A stretch of 64,000 nucleotides of DNA, taken from the NCBI RefSeq assembly GCF_001434405.1, contig NZ_AZFT01000053.1, positions 846,294 to 910,293 on the forward strand. The letters are read 5' to 3'. Shown here in pieces: positions 27,845-36,114 of the stretch. This stretch comes from Ligilactobacillus apodemi DSM 16634 = JCM 16172. GTDB taxonomy: Bacteria > Bacillota > Bacilli > Lactobacillales > Lactobacillaceae. The notes under the pieces were generated by a model. It saw only the letters and a program-made list of their open reading frames with translations, was not told the origin of the DNA and ran no database searches. Each line of letters opens with the position of its first letter. Position 1 is the first letter of the stretch. The position numbers and the translations under genes are program-made.

Positions 27845-28453
27845 ATGTCTCGTTATACAGGTCCATCCTGGAAAGTTTCCCGTCGTTTAGGAATCTCTCT
27901 TTCAGGTACAGGTAAAGAATTAGCTCGTCGTCCATACGCACCAGGCCAACATGGTCAAAACAACCGTCGTAAGTTATCTGAATACGGTTTGCAATTGCGT
28001 GAAAAACAAAAGCTTCGTATGACATACGGTTTATCTGAACGCCAATTTGCTAACCTTTTCTTAAAGGCTGGTAAGATCCGCGAAGGTAAACACGGTGATA
28101 ACTTCATGGTATTGTTGGAACGCCGTTTGGATAACGTTGTTTACCGTTTAGGTTTGGCTACAACTCGTCGTCAAGCTCGTCAATTGGTAAACCACGGTCA
28201 CATCACAGTTGATGGCAAGCGCGTGGATATCCCTTCATACGAAGTAAAACCAGGCCAAGTTATCTCCTTGCGTGAACGTTCAAAAGACTTGAAAGTTGTT
28301 AAGGAAGCATTAGAATCAATCGTTGGTCGCGTACCATTTGTTTCTTTTGATGAAAACACAATGGAAGGTACATTAGTACGCTTACCAGAACGTGATGAAC
28401 TCGATGCAAACATCGACGAATCACTTGTTGTTGAATACTACAACAAACTTTAA
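27845..28453 (+). CDS. rpsD: 30S ribosomal protein S4
   Basis: Primary 16S rRNA-binding protein of the small subunit body and, in Firmicutes, repressor of its own mRNA. It is 202 aa, with the N-terminal [13 protein letters not shown] and an S4 RNA-binding domain containing [13 protein letters not shown] and [14 protein letters not shown] at about 90-118. The ATG at 27845 has GGAGGAA ten bases upstream; the frame extends further upstream, but that part is the leader RNA. The zinc-binding cysteines of some S4 variants are absent. Confidence 0.98.
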   Translation: MSRYTGPSWKVSRRLGISLSGTGKELARRPYAPGQHGQNNRRKLSEYGLQLREKQKLRMTYGLSERQFANLFLKAGKIREGKHGDNFMVLLERRLDNVVYRLGLATTRRQARQLVNHGHITVDGKRVDIPSYEVKPGQVISLRERSKDLKVVKEALESIVGRVPFVSFDENTMEGTLVRLPERDELDANIDESLVVEYYNKL

Positions 28454-28475
28454 TATCATTTTTGATATTATCATT

Positions 28476-28507
28476 AAGAGTTCAGCTTTTAGCTGGGCTC
28501 TTTTTTT
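28476..28507 (+). terminator. rpsD terminator
   Basis: GAGTTCAGCT / AGCTGGGCTC hairpin with a three-base loop and a run of seven T. A second small AT-rich hairpin (28453-28470) precedes it. Confidence 0.8.
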
Positions 28508-28554
28508 AACTAAAAAATCTGCTATACTAAATGGATGAGAAAGGTGGTTATAAG

Positions 28555-29010
28555 ATGAGTGGAGATGAACTTCAAGATCATATGAACAAAGGAATGTATG
28601 GGACACCGCAGTTAAAACCCGATGAAAAGCGGAAATATCTCGGTACATTTCGGGAACGAGTTGCTTTGACCCTAACCTTTGCACAATTAAAAAATTCAGC
28701 TTATCTAGCTGAACTTGCCAAAGAATTAAAAGAGCAACCAGAATTACACATGATCATCAATGGTAAAGTGCAAAATCCTGAACTTTCTGAGCTGATGAAA
28801 TTTGCCCAAGATGCTAATGTTTCGTTTACTTGCAACACCGATAGCACTTTAAAACACGGGCCAGATGACTTAGCTGTAGTAGTCTGCTCAAAAGATACTG
28901 CCTTGCATATCAATGATGTCGACGTTGCTCAAAAATGTCCGCTAACTCAGACAACTGACACTGACAAAGAAACTAAAAAACATTTTTCTTTACGTGATCT
29001 TTTTAAATAG
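28555..29010 (+). CDS. YueI family protein (DUF1694)
   Basis: Small cytoplasmic protein of 151 aa in the YueI/DUF1694 family, function unknown. Typical family features are the opening with LQDHMNKGMYGTPQLKPDE and FRERVALTLT, a conserved core, and an ending with a short acidic-basic tail. The ATG at 28555 is preceded by AAGGTGG at seven bases; an in-frame ATG at 28531 lacks a Shine-Dalgarno and sits on a TATACT -10-like element. It lies between rpsD and the GshF-like gene, closed on both sides by terminators. Confidence 0.85.
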   Translation: MSGDELQDHMNKGMYGTPQLKPDEKRKYLGTFRERVALTLTFAQLKNSAYLAELAKELKEQPELHMIINGKVQNPELSELMKFAQDANVSFTCNTDSTLKHGPDDLAVVVCSKDTALHINDVDVAQKCPLTQTTDTDKETKKHFSLRDLFK

Positions 29011-29012
29011 TC

Positions 29013-29053
29013 AAAAAAAGGAACGCCTATCATTTTTGAGGCGTTCCTTTTTT
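29013..29053. terminator. Bidirectional terminator
   Basis: AAAAAAAGGAACGCCT / AGGCGTTCCTTTTTT hairpin with a ten-base loop between the converging yueI (+) and GshF-like (-) genes. Confidence 0.9.
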
Positions 29054-29058
29054 AGTAA

Positions 29059-31134
29059 TTATTTAAATTGTGCTAAGACTTTTTGAGCGATCGGTTGTTT
29101 TTCTTGTTTCAACAAGACAAATTCATTTAAGGCTAAAGCTGGATAGGCATGCGCATTTAAAAAGGTCAAGTGCGTTGGTTCACTATATGGTTGATAAATA
29201 TTAGGGATCACCACATCTAATGACCCATCATGCAGTTGTAACAAGTCCATTTGCCGTTTTAATTCGGTCAAATAACTTTGATCGATCTCATCTAAAACTT
29301 CATAAGCTTGTGAGCCCGTATTATACGTTGCATCATAGCGCAATAAGACTTGGATGCCACGCGGGATCACACTTTCTAAAGTCAAGCCTTGTGATTTGAG
29401 AGTCGCCTTTTCAACCTCACCTAATTCGATCATTTCAAATTCAGCCCGCGCTCGTGCATTCTTGCGACTGATCAGATCCTTAAGCGTCAAACGCCCATCG
29501 CCAACAACATTAGCTGGGATCCGCTCAACTAAACTAATGATCTCATCATTAACAACTAGTGCACGATAGACCGAACCAACTACAACTTGCTCGATCAAAA
29601 CAGCTGCTGTTTGTTTTAATTGTTGTTCGACCACGGCTAATAACTCGTGTTCAGTTGGTGGCATGCGGAAAAGTCGCGTAGTTTTATCAGATGGTGCCAC
29701 CGCATTTTTAATAACTACTGCTTTGTCTTTAAGTAAGGGATAAATTGCCTTGGCCTCTTGTCTAGAAGTTACAACAAAGCCCCGTGAAACATTAACGTTT
29801 TGACTACCCAAAAACTCTTTAGCAGTCTGTTTGTGTTGCCATAGCTCACTCATGACCGCACTATCTTTGGTAGTTTGGATCCCCTGCTTTAATAGCTTTC
29901 CGTTCAACTGTAAGATCCCTGCCTGTGGTAAAACAGTATGATAATCGATTCCGGCGACAACAGCTTCATCTAAGATCAATTGGGTGTTCTTATCCAACGT
30001 TACTTCTTTTATTAAAGCTGATTCTTGATATTTTTGGGCTAAAAACATCCCATAATCGGCTAAAGTCTCATGTTTGCCTTGTGTCCGCAACAGACGTGTT
30101 GTCGGTGTTTCTTCAGATTTTTCAAGCCGTTTCTTTAAAACATCGAATGTTCCCTGCCATTTTGGATAATTGAATTTTTTAGCAAAACGATCTAGTTCTT
30201 TTAAGAATGCATATGCTTTTGCAAAAATCTTGGTCTTTGCAAACGGATTTTCATTGGCCACTGCTTTAGCTAATTCATTAGCTTCTGCCAAGGATTCAGT
30301 TGTAGCTTTCTCTTCATTCATCAAGAAATAACCACTCATCACTTCGAGTAAGCGTAATTGATGCGCTGTTACCCCTTGAGCGTGAAATGGATCAAGGTCG
30401 ATGAGATCTAGCTCTAGATAATGAACCCCACTTGCTTTCATTTCAAGCGGGTCACGGTAATTCCCAGCTAATTTTAAAGGTAGATCCTTAGCTTTGAGCG
30501 AATTCAAATAATTTTCAAGCGAACTATAGTCGATCGTTCCCGTGGCTTCTTGCAAACTAGCTGCTGCCATACTTCGTTTAGGTGAAGCATTGGTTTCATT
30601 TGTCTGCACCGCCCAAGCATATGGAGTTGCACCAAAGAGATAAACTAAAAAGGCTTGGTGTAAACTAAATTCGCGTAACAACTTAAAATAGACTTGGTTT
30701 CTAAAATCAACGTATGGAACCTCTGATTTGCTAAATTTAGCCGCATATAATTCACTGAAAAGTTTTTCTGGTAACGTTAATCTAATTTGCGAACCTACTT
30801 TATTAGCCAAACTAGCATGTAATTTTTCCGAAAACGGCCACAAAACTAGTTCATGCCCTAGTTTTTTACGCACCGCTTCTGCTTGTAACGTTAAGTCATC
30901 TAATACTTTTTCTAACGTCAAATTCTTTTTAGTAGTTAACATCACTTGATTTTTATCGGCTTTAACAAACTGGTTATTTGTCCCAACTAATGAAAACTCC
31001 GTGGTATTTAAATTTTTATCTTTAGTTAAAATTTGCCATTGACGTACAACTTGAAAGGCAGTTGCATGTAAAGCTTCGGTGAGCTCTGAATCAATGATCT
31101 GATTTCCAATTTCATCAAATTTCACTTTGATCAT
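29059..31134 (-). CDS. Divergent GshF-like protein (glutamate-cysteine ligase/ATP-grasp fusion)
   Basis: It resembles GshF, the bifunctional glutathione synthase of Gram-positives, but is 691 aa against about 750. The ligase half (about 1-440) keeps FRNQVYFKL, YLFGATPYA, YRDPLEMKASGVHYLELDL and LDPFHAQGV. The GIHYN-type active-site stretch I would expect near residues 130-150 reads instead like VGSQIRLTLPE. The C-terminal ATP-grasp half keeps SRGFVVTSRQEA, AVVIKNA, LIEQVVVGSVYRALVV and RIPANVVGDG, then ends QLHDGSLDVVIP and FLNAHAYPAL, where true synthases have a metal-binding Asp/Asn pattern. I read it as a paralogue with doubtful ligase activity. A real GshF is not in this window. Confidence 0.75.
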   Translation of the reverse strand: MIKVKFDEIGNQIIDSELTEALHATAFQVVRQWQILTKDKNLNTTEFSLVGTNNQFVKADKNQVMLTTKKNLTLEKVLDDLTLQAEAVRKKLGHELVLWPFSEKLHASLANKVGSQIRLTLPEKLFSELYAAKFSKSEVPYVDFRNQVYFKLLREFSLHQAFLVYLFGATPYAWAVQTNETNASPKRSMAAASLQEATGTIDYSSLENYLNSLKAKDLPLKLAGNYRDPLEMKASGVHYLELDLIDLDPFHAQGVTAHQLRLLEVMSGYFLMNEEKATTESLAEANELAKAVANENPFAKTKIFAKAYAFLKELDRFAKKFNYPKWQGTFDVLKKRLEKSEETPTTRLLRTQGKHETLADYGMFLAQKYQESALIKEVTLDKNTQLILDEAVVAGIDYHTVLPQAGILQLNGKLLKQGIQTTKDSAVMSELWQHKQTAKEFLGSQNVNVSRGFVVTSRQEAKAIYPLLKDKAVVIKNAVAPSDKTTRLFRMPPTEHELLAVVEQQLKQTAAVLIEQVVVGSVYRALVVNDEIISLVERIPANVVGDGRLTLKDLISRKNARARAEFEMIELGEVEKATLKSQGLTLESVIPRGIQVLLRYDATYNTGSQAYEVLDEIDQSYLTELKRQMDLLQLHDGSLDVVIPNIYQPYSEPTHLTFLNAHAYPALALNEFVLLKQEKQPIAQKVLAQFK

Positions 31135-31229
31135 CCTTTACAGTTATCATTTTTATAATTATAACAAATTGCCTTTATTTTGTACTATTATCACCGTTTT
31201 TTTACTAAATATGAAATTCTCTTGTTTTA

Positions 31230-31257
31230 TTGTGGAATTATTTTAGTTTGCTATAAT
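31230..31257 (+). promoter_or_regulatory. Candidate promoter of rarA
   Basis: Perfect -10 TATAAT (31252-31257) with TTGTGG (31230-31235) 16 bases upstream, about 38 bases before the proposed rarA start. Confidence 0.55.
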
Positions 31258-31294
31258 GGTTACATTATTACTCTTATGTGAAAGGATGATTAGT

Positions 31295-32563
31295 TTGAAG
31301 CCGTTAGCTTATCGCATGCGACCTAAAAAAATCGAAGATATCGTGGGGCAACAGCATTTAGTGGCGCCGGGTAAGATCCTAGCGCGCATGGTCAAAGCAA
31401 AGTTGCTCTCTTCGATGATCTTGTACGGACCACCGGGAACTGGAAAGACTAGTATTGCAAGTGCGATCGCTGGTTCAACTAAATACGCTTTTCGTATCTT
31501 AAATGCTGCGACTGATTCAAAAAAAGAACTTGAAATGGTCGCCGAAGAAGCTAAGATCAGTGGGACAGTTATCTTACTTTTAGATGAGATCCACCGCTTA
31601 ACTAAGCCAAAACAAGACTTCTTATTACCCCACCTTGAAAAAGGGAGCATCATTTTAATCGGTGCAACTACCGAAAATCCTTACATCACGATCAATCCCG
31701 CTATTCGCAGTCGGACCCAGATCTTTGAAGTCAAACCATTGAGCGAACACGATATTGATCAAGCGATCACTCGTGCTTTAACTGATAAAGAAAACGGTCT
31801 AGGAAACCAAAAGATCACTTTGACCCCTGAAGCAAGAACTCACTTGACACGTGCCACTCATGGTGATCTTAGAAGTGCGCTAAATGGCTTAGAGTTAGCC
31901 GTTAAATCTACCTCTCCAGCTGAAGATGGTGTCATCAAGCTTGATCTTGCTATCATCGAAGAATGTGTGCAAAAAAAGGCCCTGGTCCAAGATAAAGATG
32001 GGGACGCTCACTATGATGTGATCTCCGCCTTTCAAAAATCGATCCGTGGTTCGGATACGGATGCGGCGCTACACTATATGGCACGCTTGCTTGAAGCTGG
32101 TGACTTACCTTCGATCGTACGGCGATTATTAACGATCGCCTACGAAGACATTGGCTTGGCAAATCCTAATGCTGCAGCCCACGCAGTTCAAGCCATCACG
32201 GCTGCCGAAAAAATTGGACTCCCTGAAGCAAGGATCCCGCTAGCTAATGCGGTCATCGAATTGTGTCTATCCCCTAAATCAAATTCTGCGATCACTGCGA
32301 TCGACGAAGCTTTAGCTGATGTTTCCAAGGGTAATTATGGTGAGGTCCCTGCTTATTTACGTGACGCCCACTATCAAGGCGCTAAAAAATTAGGACGCGG
32401 GATCGGCTACAAATTTCCCCACGATTATCCTCATGGTTGGGTCAAACAACAATACTTACCTGATAAGCTAAAAGATACGCATTACTACCATCCAAAAGAT
32501 AGCAGTCGTTATGAAAAAGCCTTAAAAGAACAGTATGAACGCCTAATAAACTTTAATGAGTAG
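31295..32563 (+). CDS. rarA: Replication-associated recombination protein RarA (MgsA)
   Basis: AAA+ ATPase of the clamp-loader-like RarA/WRNIP1 family that acts at stalled replication forks. About 422 aa. Walker A is GPPGTGKTS, Walker B LLLDEIHR, and sensor 1 lies in GATTENPY. Sensor 2/arginine-finger regions and the C-terminal tetramerisation domain, ending with FPHDYPHGWVKQQYLP, are complete. I choose TTG at 31295 (MKPLAYRMRP) because AGGA is eight bases upstream; the frame extends to 31256 without better sites. As in many Firmicutes it is followed by 6S RNA. Confidence 0.95.
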   Translation: MKPLAYRMRPKKIEDIVGQQHLVAPGKILARMVKAKLLSSMILYGPPGTGKTSIASAIAGSTKYAFRILNAATDSKKELEMVAEEAKISGTVILLLDEIHRLTKPKQDFLLPHLEKGSIILIGATTENPYITINPAIRSRTQIFEVKPLSEHDIDQAITRALTDKENGLGNQKITLTPEARTHLTRATHGDLRSALNGLELAVKSTSPAEDGVIKLDLAIIEECVQKKALVQDKDGDAHYDVISAFQKSIRGSDTDAALHYMARLLEAGDLPSIVRRLLTIAYEDIGLANPNAAAHAVQAITAAEKIGLPEARIPLANAVIELCLSPKSNSAITAIDEALADVSKGNYGEVPAYLRDAHYQGAKKLGRGIGYKFPHDYPHGWVKQQYLPDKLKDTHYYHPKDSSRYEKALKEQYERLINFNE

Positions 32564-32590
32564 TGATTGGTAACGCTTTTATTAGTTTCG

Positions 32591-32619
32591 TTGCATTCTT
32601 AAAAAAATTGTGCTACTAT
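32591..32619 (+). promoter_or_regulatory. Promoter of 6S RNA
   Basis: -35 TTGCAT (32591-32596), 17-base spacer, -10 TACTAT (32614-32619). It lies 28 bases after the rarA stop. Confidence 0.6.
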
Positions 32620-32625
32620 GATAGT

Positions 32626-32868
32626 GAACTTCTGAGGTGTACGCGTTATCCTATAAATGTAAGGTTGACCGAACAACTTTAAGTTTTGTTATCAACGATG
32701 TCTAATGGCTGATATGCTTTTATTAGAAATCAAAAGTTAGACTAGTGATACATTTTCCTGCTTACACGCGGGTTCAACTACAAGGATGATTAACGGCATC
32801 ATCGGATATTCTAAAGTTAAAAACTTTAGCTAGCGGTTGAGATTTATTCTTGACCGCTAGCTTTCTTT
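32626..32868 (+). ncRNA. ssrS: 6S RNA (ssrS)
   Basis: Long non-coding stretch directly downstream of rarA, the usual location in lactobacilli. The 5' half contains CTGAGGTGTACGCG and CTATAAATGTAAGGTTGACCG. The 3' half contains ACACGCGGGTTCAACTACAAGG and AACGGCATCATCGG. These can pair into a long rod with a central bubble (AACTT with AAGTT, GGTG with CATC, CGCG with CGCG), the shape that mimics an open promoter and sequesters sigma-A RNA polymerase in stationary phase. The 3' end has hairpin CTAAAGTT-aaa-AACTTTAG followed by the terminator GCTAGCGGT/ACCGCTAGC (32829-32861). Exact ends are approximate. Confidence 0.75.
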
Positions 32869-32887
32869 AAGAAAGGAATTTGAGCTC

Positions 32888-33184
32888 GTGAAAGAACTTT
32901 TGACCTTAGGTTTGACGGTCATTTTAGGCGCGATCGTCTTATATATGGGGATCTTTTTGGCTACACATCTTGAAAAATCATTCTTTGGTGTGTTTCATCC
33001 CCAAGAAAATCCCTCACTCCAAAAAGCCATGCGGATCTGGGCGATCATCTTGATCATTTTAGGCATTTTTACGATCATTTCTGCTTTTGTCGGTATCGTT
33101 TTATTCCAAGTCATTATGCTATTGTTAGATGCGTTTTTTGTCTTGATCCTTTCATTTTTCATGCCTACCTATCTGCGCTTATAA
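32888..33184 (+). CDS. Small hydrophobic membrane protein of unknown function
   Basis: A 98-residue protein starting at GTG 32888 with AAGGA ten bases upstream. Three hydrophobic segments (about 5-27, 46-70 and 72-95) are separated by a short polar loop around FHPQENPSLQKAMR. No motif or family was recognised. It follows the 6S RNA terminator by 20 bases and is itself closed by a strong terminator, so it may depend on read-through from 6S or on its own weak promoter. Confidence 0.75.
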   Translation: MKELLTLGLTVILGAIVLYMGIFLATHLEKSFFGVFHPQENPSLQKAMRIWAIILIILGIFTIISAFVGIVLFQVIMLLLDAFFVLILSFFMPTYLRL

Positions 33185-33199
33185 GCATTATTTAGACTA

Positions 33200-33244
33200 G
33201 TAAAAGACAAACACTCATTACCTAAGATGAGGTTTGTCTTTTTT
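33200..33244 (+). terminator. Terminator after the small membrane protein
   Basis: AAAAGACAAAC...CTCAT / ATGAG...GTTTGTCTTTTTT hairpin with a T6 tract. Confidence 0.85.
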
Positions 33245-33459
33245 AGTATCTGCCTTTTGCAGATCTAGTTCGATATTTAGCTAAATGATCATTTATGATC
33301 TCAATAAGTAGTACATTGTCTGGTTAGCTAATTTTAAATATTACTTAGCACTTATCTACATATTACTATTAAGCATTTGTTACTATAATTGTTCTTACTT
33401 TCAATTTTGAAACAAATAAAGTAAAATAAAATTGATAAAGAAGAAAGGGTGATCCTAAT

Positions 33460-33951
33460 ATGTTACAAAGATATAAAAACATTCTTGTGCCGGTAGATGG
33501 TTCGCACGAATCAGAATTAGCTTTCAAAAAAGCTGTTGCCGTAGCTAAACGTAATGGTAAAGATACTAACTTGTATTTAGTTCACGTTGTTGACACACGT
33601 GCTTTCCAAAACATTTCTAGTTTTGATACAGCAATGGTCGAACAAGTAACTGAAACTGCAAAGAAAACAATGGACGGATACGCTGAACAAGCTAAGGCTG
33701 AAGGGTTAGTAAATGTTTCTTATTCCGTTGAATATGGTGCTCCTAAGGCAGTGATCGCTAAGGATCTACCTGAAGAAAAGAACATTGATTTGATCATGAT
33801 CGGTGCAACTGGTTTAAACGCCGTTGAACGTCTCTTGATCGGTTCAGTTACAGAATATGTAACGCGTACTGCTGATTGTGATGTTTTAGTTGTCAGAACT
33901 GACTTGGAAAACAATCCTGCACTTAAAAAAGACAAGAAAGACAAAAAATAA
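33460..33951 (+). CDS. Universal stress protein (UspA family)
   Basis: Cytoplasmic nucleotide-binding stress protein of 163 aa with one Usp domain. The start is YKNILVPVDGSHESELAF, and the ATP-binding signature GATGLNAVERLLIGSVTEYV (G-2X-G-9X-G-S) is complete at about 121-140, so it belongs to the ATP-binding subgroup. An unusual lysine/aspartate tail (KKDKKDKK) follows the domain. The ATG has AAAGGGTGA at about nine bases. The 275 bases upstream hold the preceding terminator and AT-rich DNA; I see no clear operator. Confidence 0.92.
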   Translation: MLQRYKNILVPVDGSHESELAFKKAVAVAKRNGKDTNLYLVHVVDTRAFQNISSFDTAMVEQVTETAKKTMDGYAEQAKAEGLVNVSYSVEYGAPKAVIAKDLPEEKNIDLIMIGATGLNAVERLLIGSVTEYVTRTADCDVLVVRTDLENNPALKKDKKDKK

Positions 33952-33962
33952 GCACCTAAATT

Positions 33963-34000
33963 AAAAGACAAGCCAGCGTATTTGTTGGCTTGTCTTTTTA
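33963..34000. terminator. Bidirectional terminator
   Basis: AAAAGACAAGCCA / TGGCTTGTCTTTTTA hairpin between the converging uspA (+) and tag (-) genes. Confidence 0.88.
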
Positions 34001-34001
34001 G

Positions 34002-34550
34002 TTATTGTTCACTACAACCGACTAAGTGGTCATTGACCATCCCACTGGCCTGCATCAAAGAATACACGATCGTTGGACCCATAAACTTGAAGCCCTGTTT
34101 TTTTAGTTTTTTAGCGATACTTTCTGATAATTCTGTTTTAGCGGGAACTTGTTTTTCCGCAGTAAATTGATTGTTTTTAGGCGAAAAATCGACTTCTTGC
34201 CATAACAAATCGGCTAAACTTTTTCCTTGTTGTTGTAACTTAACAACAAGTTGGGCATTATTAATGATTGCTAAAATTTTTCGCTCATTTCGAATAATGC
34301 GCGGATCAGCTAAAAGTCGCTTAACATCTGTTTCTGTCATTTGGCTGACTTTGTTAGGATCAAAGTCATAAAAGACTTCCCGAAAAGCTTGGCGTTTAGC
34401 TAAAATAGTTTGCCAACTAAGCCCAGCTTGCATCAATTCTAAACTCATCAATTCAAACAGCTTTTGGTCATCATGACATGGCTTCCCCCATTCTTCATCA
34501 TGATAAGTTGTCATTTCTGGACTAATATCGGCCCAATTGCAACGTGGCAT
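34002..34550 (-). CDS. tag: DNA-3-methyladenine glycosylase I
   Basis: Base-excision enzyme that removes 3-methyladenine from alkylated DNA. It is 182 aa. The zinc ligands of the E. coli enzyme are all at the same numbers: Cys4, His17, His175 and Cys179. The catalytic/recognition region EEWGKPCHDDQKLFELMSLE is typical. Its ATG overlaps the stop of the upstream phosphodiesterase gene by one base (TAATG), so the two are translationally coupled although functionally unrelated. Confidence 0.96.
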   Translation of the reverse strand: MPRCNWADISPEMTTYHDEEWGKPCHDDQKLFELMSLELMQAGLSWQTILAKRQAFREVFYDFDPNKVSQMTETDVKRLLADPRIIRNERKILAIINNAQLVVKLQQQGKSLADLLWQEVDFSPKNNQFTAEKQVPAKTELSESIAKKLKKQGFKFMGPTIVYSLMQASGMVNDHLVGCSEQ

Positions 34551-36058
34551 TAAATCATCCCCTTTAAATATAATTTCAGATTAGCAGTCACATAAGTTTT
34601 AGTCGGATGGGAATTAAAGACTTGTTTGATCTTACTTGGTTCATCGGTGATCACCCCATCCGCCCCTAAGACCCAAGCCATTAACGCTTGTTTTTGTGAA
34701 TTGATCGTCCACAAATAAACTTTTTTATTATTTTCATGTGCCTGAGTGATAAAGTTTTTAGTTGCCGTTTTATACTCTAACGAATAAAAATCGGCTGGAT
34801 TATCGGCTAAACTGAAGAGATTAAATGGCAAAATATAACCTGCTTTTAACTGCGAGGAATTTTTCTTTAGTGCATTGATCGCCAAAAGATCCACTGAATG
34901 GACCAGGTCTTTTTTCGCTAATTTCGTACCATATAATTGATAAAAATACTCACTAAATTCTTTTCCGCTACCTTGGTTTACTTTTAATTCGACTAATAAC
35001 GGTTGGTTTAATTTTTTAGCTTGAGCCAAATAACTATCAAAGCTTGCTAGATAAGCATGCTTTTCCTTTTCGGTCAGTTTAACTTGCATTAACTGTTCTA
35101 ATGAATTATCAGCGATCTTCATATTTTTATGTGCTAATTTACGCAAATTGCTATCATGACTGACTACAAAACGCCGGTCGGCCGTCTCTTGAATATCTAA
35201 TTCAACATAGGCAGGCTTAGCTTTTTTAGCGGTATTTTTGAGCGCTGTTAGTGTATTTTGGACCCCGTTATTGCCATCAACACCACGATGAGCGATCACG
35301 ATCGGCGTTTTTCCAGGATCAACGTTTAATCCCTGATAAGCTAAGAAAACTTGTAGACAAAGCGCGCCTAAAAGTAAGCCACAACTCCCATAAAACCAAC
35401 CTTTTTTAGGTACTATCTGTAATTTTTTCGTCGCTGTCTTTTGCAAAGTAAAATAAACAGCACTCAAGACTAGTCCTTGTTTTAATAACCAAAAAACAAC
35501 GGCATAAATAATTGCAAACCATTTAGTAGTTACTAAAGCAGTCCCCCATAATCCTAGAAAATCAAAGAGCCATAAGCCAAAGCCATACAAAAAATAATAT
35601 TTAGCATAATGCCAAAAATGGCCCTTAGTTTGCTGCCAACTGGTTTTGAGCGTCTCTTTAAATGAAGCCGGGGTCGTAAAATAATCCCAGATCTTAGTTG
35701 CACTACGCAACGCCAAATAATATAAGATACCCACGACTATCCCGACTAGCGCAAGTAACCAATAACGATTAGCAAAGATCCACGAGCTTAACGTCAGCGG
35801 TAGCGCCCATTGGTTTAAGCGTTCTAGCGAAAAACTAAGCGCGCTAAAGGGCAACCACAAGAAAAGTAAAACTACTAGATAAAATAGTTTGGCAAAATAC
35901 CCCTTATTATTTTGGTGCGTCAATAATGTAATCACTAACGGTAAGCCTAATACTAAGAGCCAAGCTGTTACCGGTAAGTATAACATCAAACTATTACAAA
36001 AAATAATTATAAAACTTAAGATCAGCAATCCTTGATCAGATCTTGAGTTTGTCATCAT
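34550..36058 (-). CDS. Membrane glycerophosphodiester phosphodiesterase (GDPD)
   Basis: Hydrolyses glycerophosphodiesters, plausibly from lipid or lipoteichoic-acid turnover, at the outer membrane face. About 502 aa. The N-terminal half has about six membrane spans. The C-terminal GDPD domain begins near 250 with IVIAHRGVDGNNGVQNTL (catalytic His-Arg and Glu/Asn region), followed by YVELDIQETADRRFVVSHD with the second catalytic His, and ends with VYLWTINSQKQA and GADGVITDEP. The start at 36058 (MMTNSRSDQG) follows GAGAGGGAGAG; the longer frame to 36100 overlaps the ddl terminator. Confidence 0.9.
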   Translation of the reverse strand: MMTNSRSDQGLLILSFIIIFCNSLMLYLPVTAWLLVLGLPLVITLLTHQNNKGYFAKLFYLVVLLFLWLPFSALSFSLERLNQWALPLTLSSWIFANRYWLLALVGIVVGILYYLALRSATKIWDYFTTPASFKETLKTSWQQTKGHFWHYAKYYFLYGFGLWLFDFLGLWGTALVTTKWFAIIYAVVFWLLKQGLVLSAVYFTLQKTATKKLQIVPKKGWFYGSCGLLLGALCLQVFLAYQGLNVDPGKTPIVIAHRGVDGNNGVQNTLTALKNTAKKAKPAYVELDIQETADRRFVVSHDSNLRKLAHKNMKIADNSLEQLMQVKLTEKEKHAYLASFDSYLAQAKKLNQPLLVELKVNQGSGKEFSEYFYQLYGTKLAKKDLVHSVDLLAINALKKNSSQLKAGYILPFNLFSLADNPADFYSLEYKTATKNFITQAHENNKKVYLWTINSQKQALMAWVLGADGVITDEPSKIKQVFNSHPTKTYVTANLKLYLKGMI

Positions 36059-36074
36059 CTCTCCCTCTCTCACA

Positions 36075-36108
36075 AAAAAAAGGACACGGTCAAACCGCAT
36101 CCCTTGTT
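36075..36108 (-). terminator. ddl terminator
   Basis: Leftward imperfect hairpin AAGG..CGGT / ACCG..CCTT followed by seven T, between ddl and the phosphodiesterase gene. Confidence 0.6.
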
Positions 36109-36114
36109 ATTTTT

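Noticed and set aside
33245-33460. Possible riboswitch or small RNA before the universal stress gene
   Set aside because: Only AT-rich DNA and one small TCTGC/GCAGA hairpin are visible; no conserved fold recognised.
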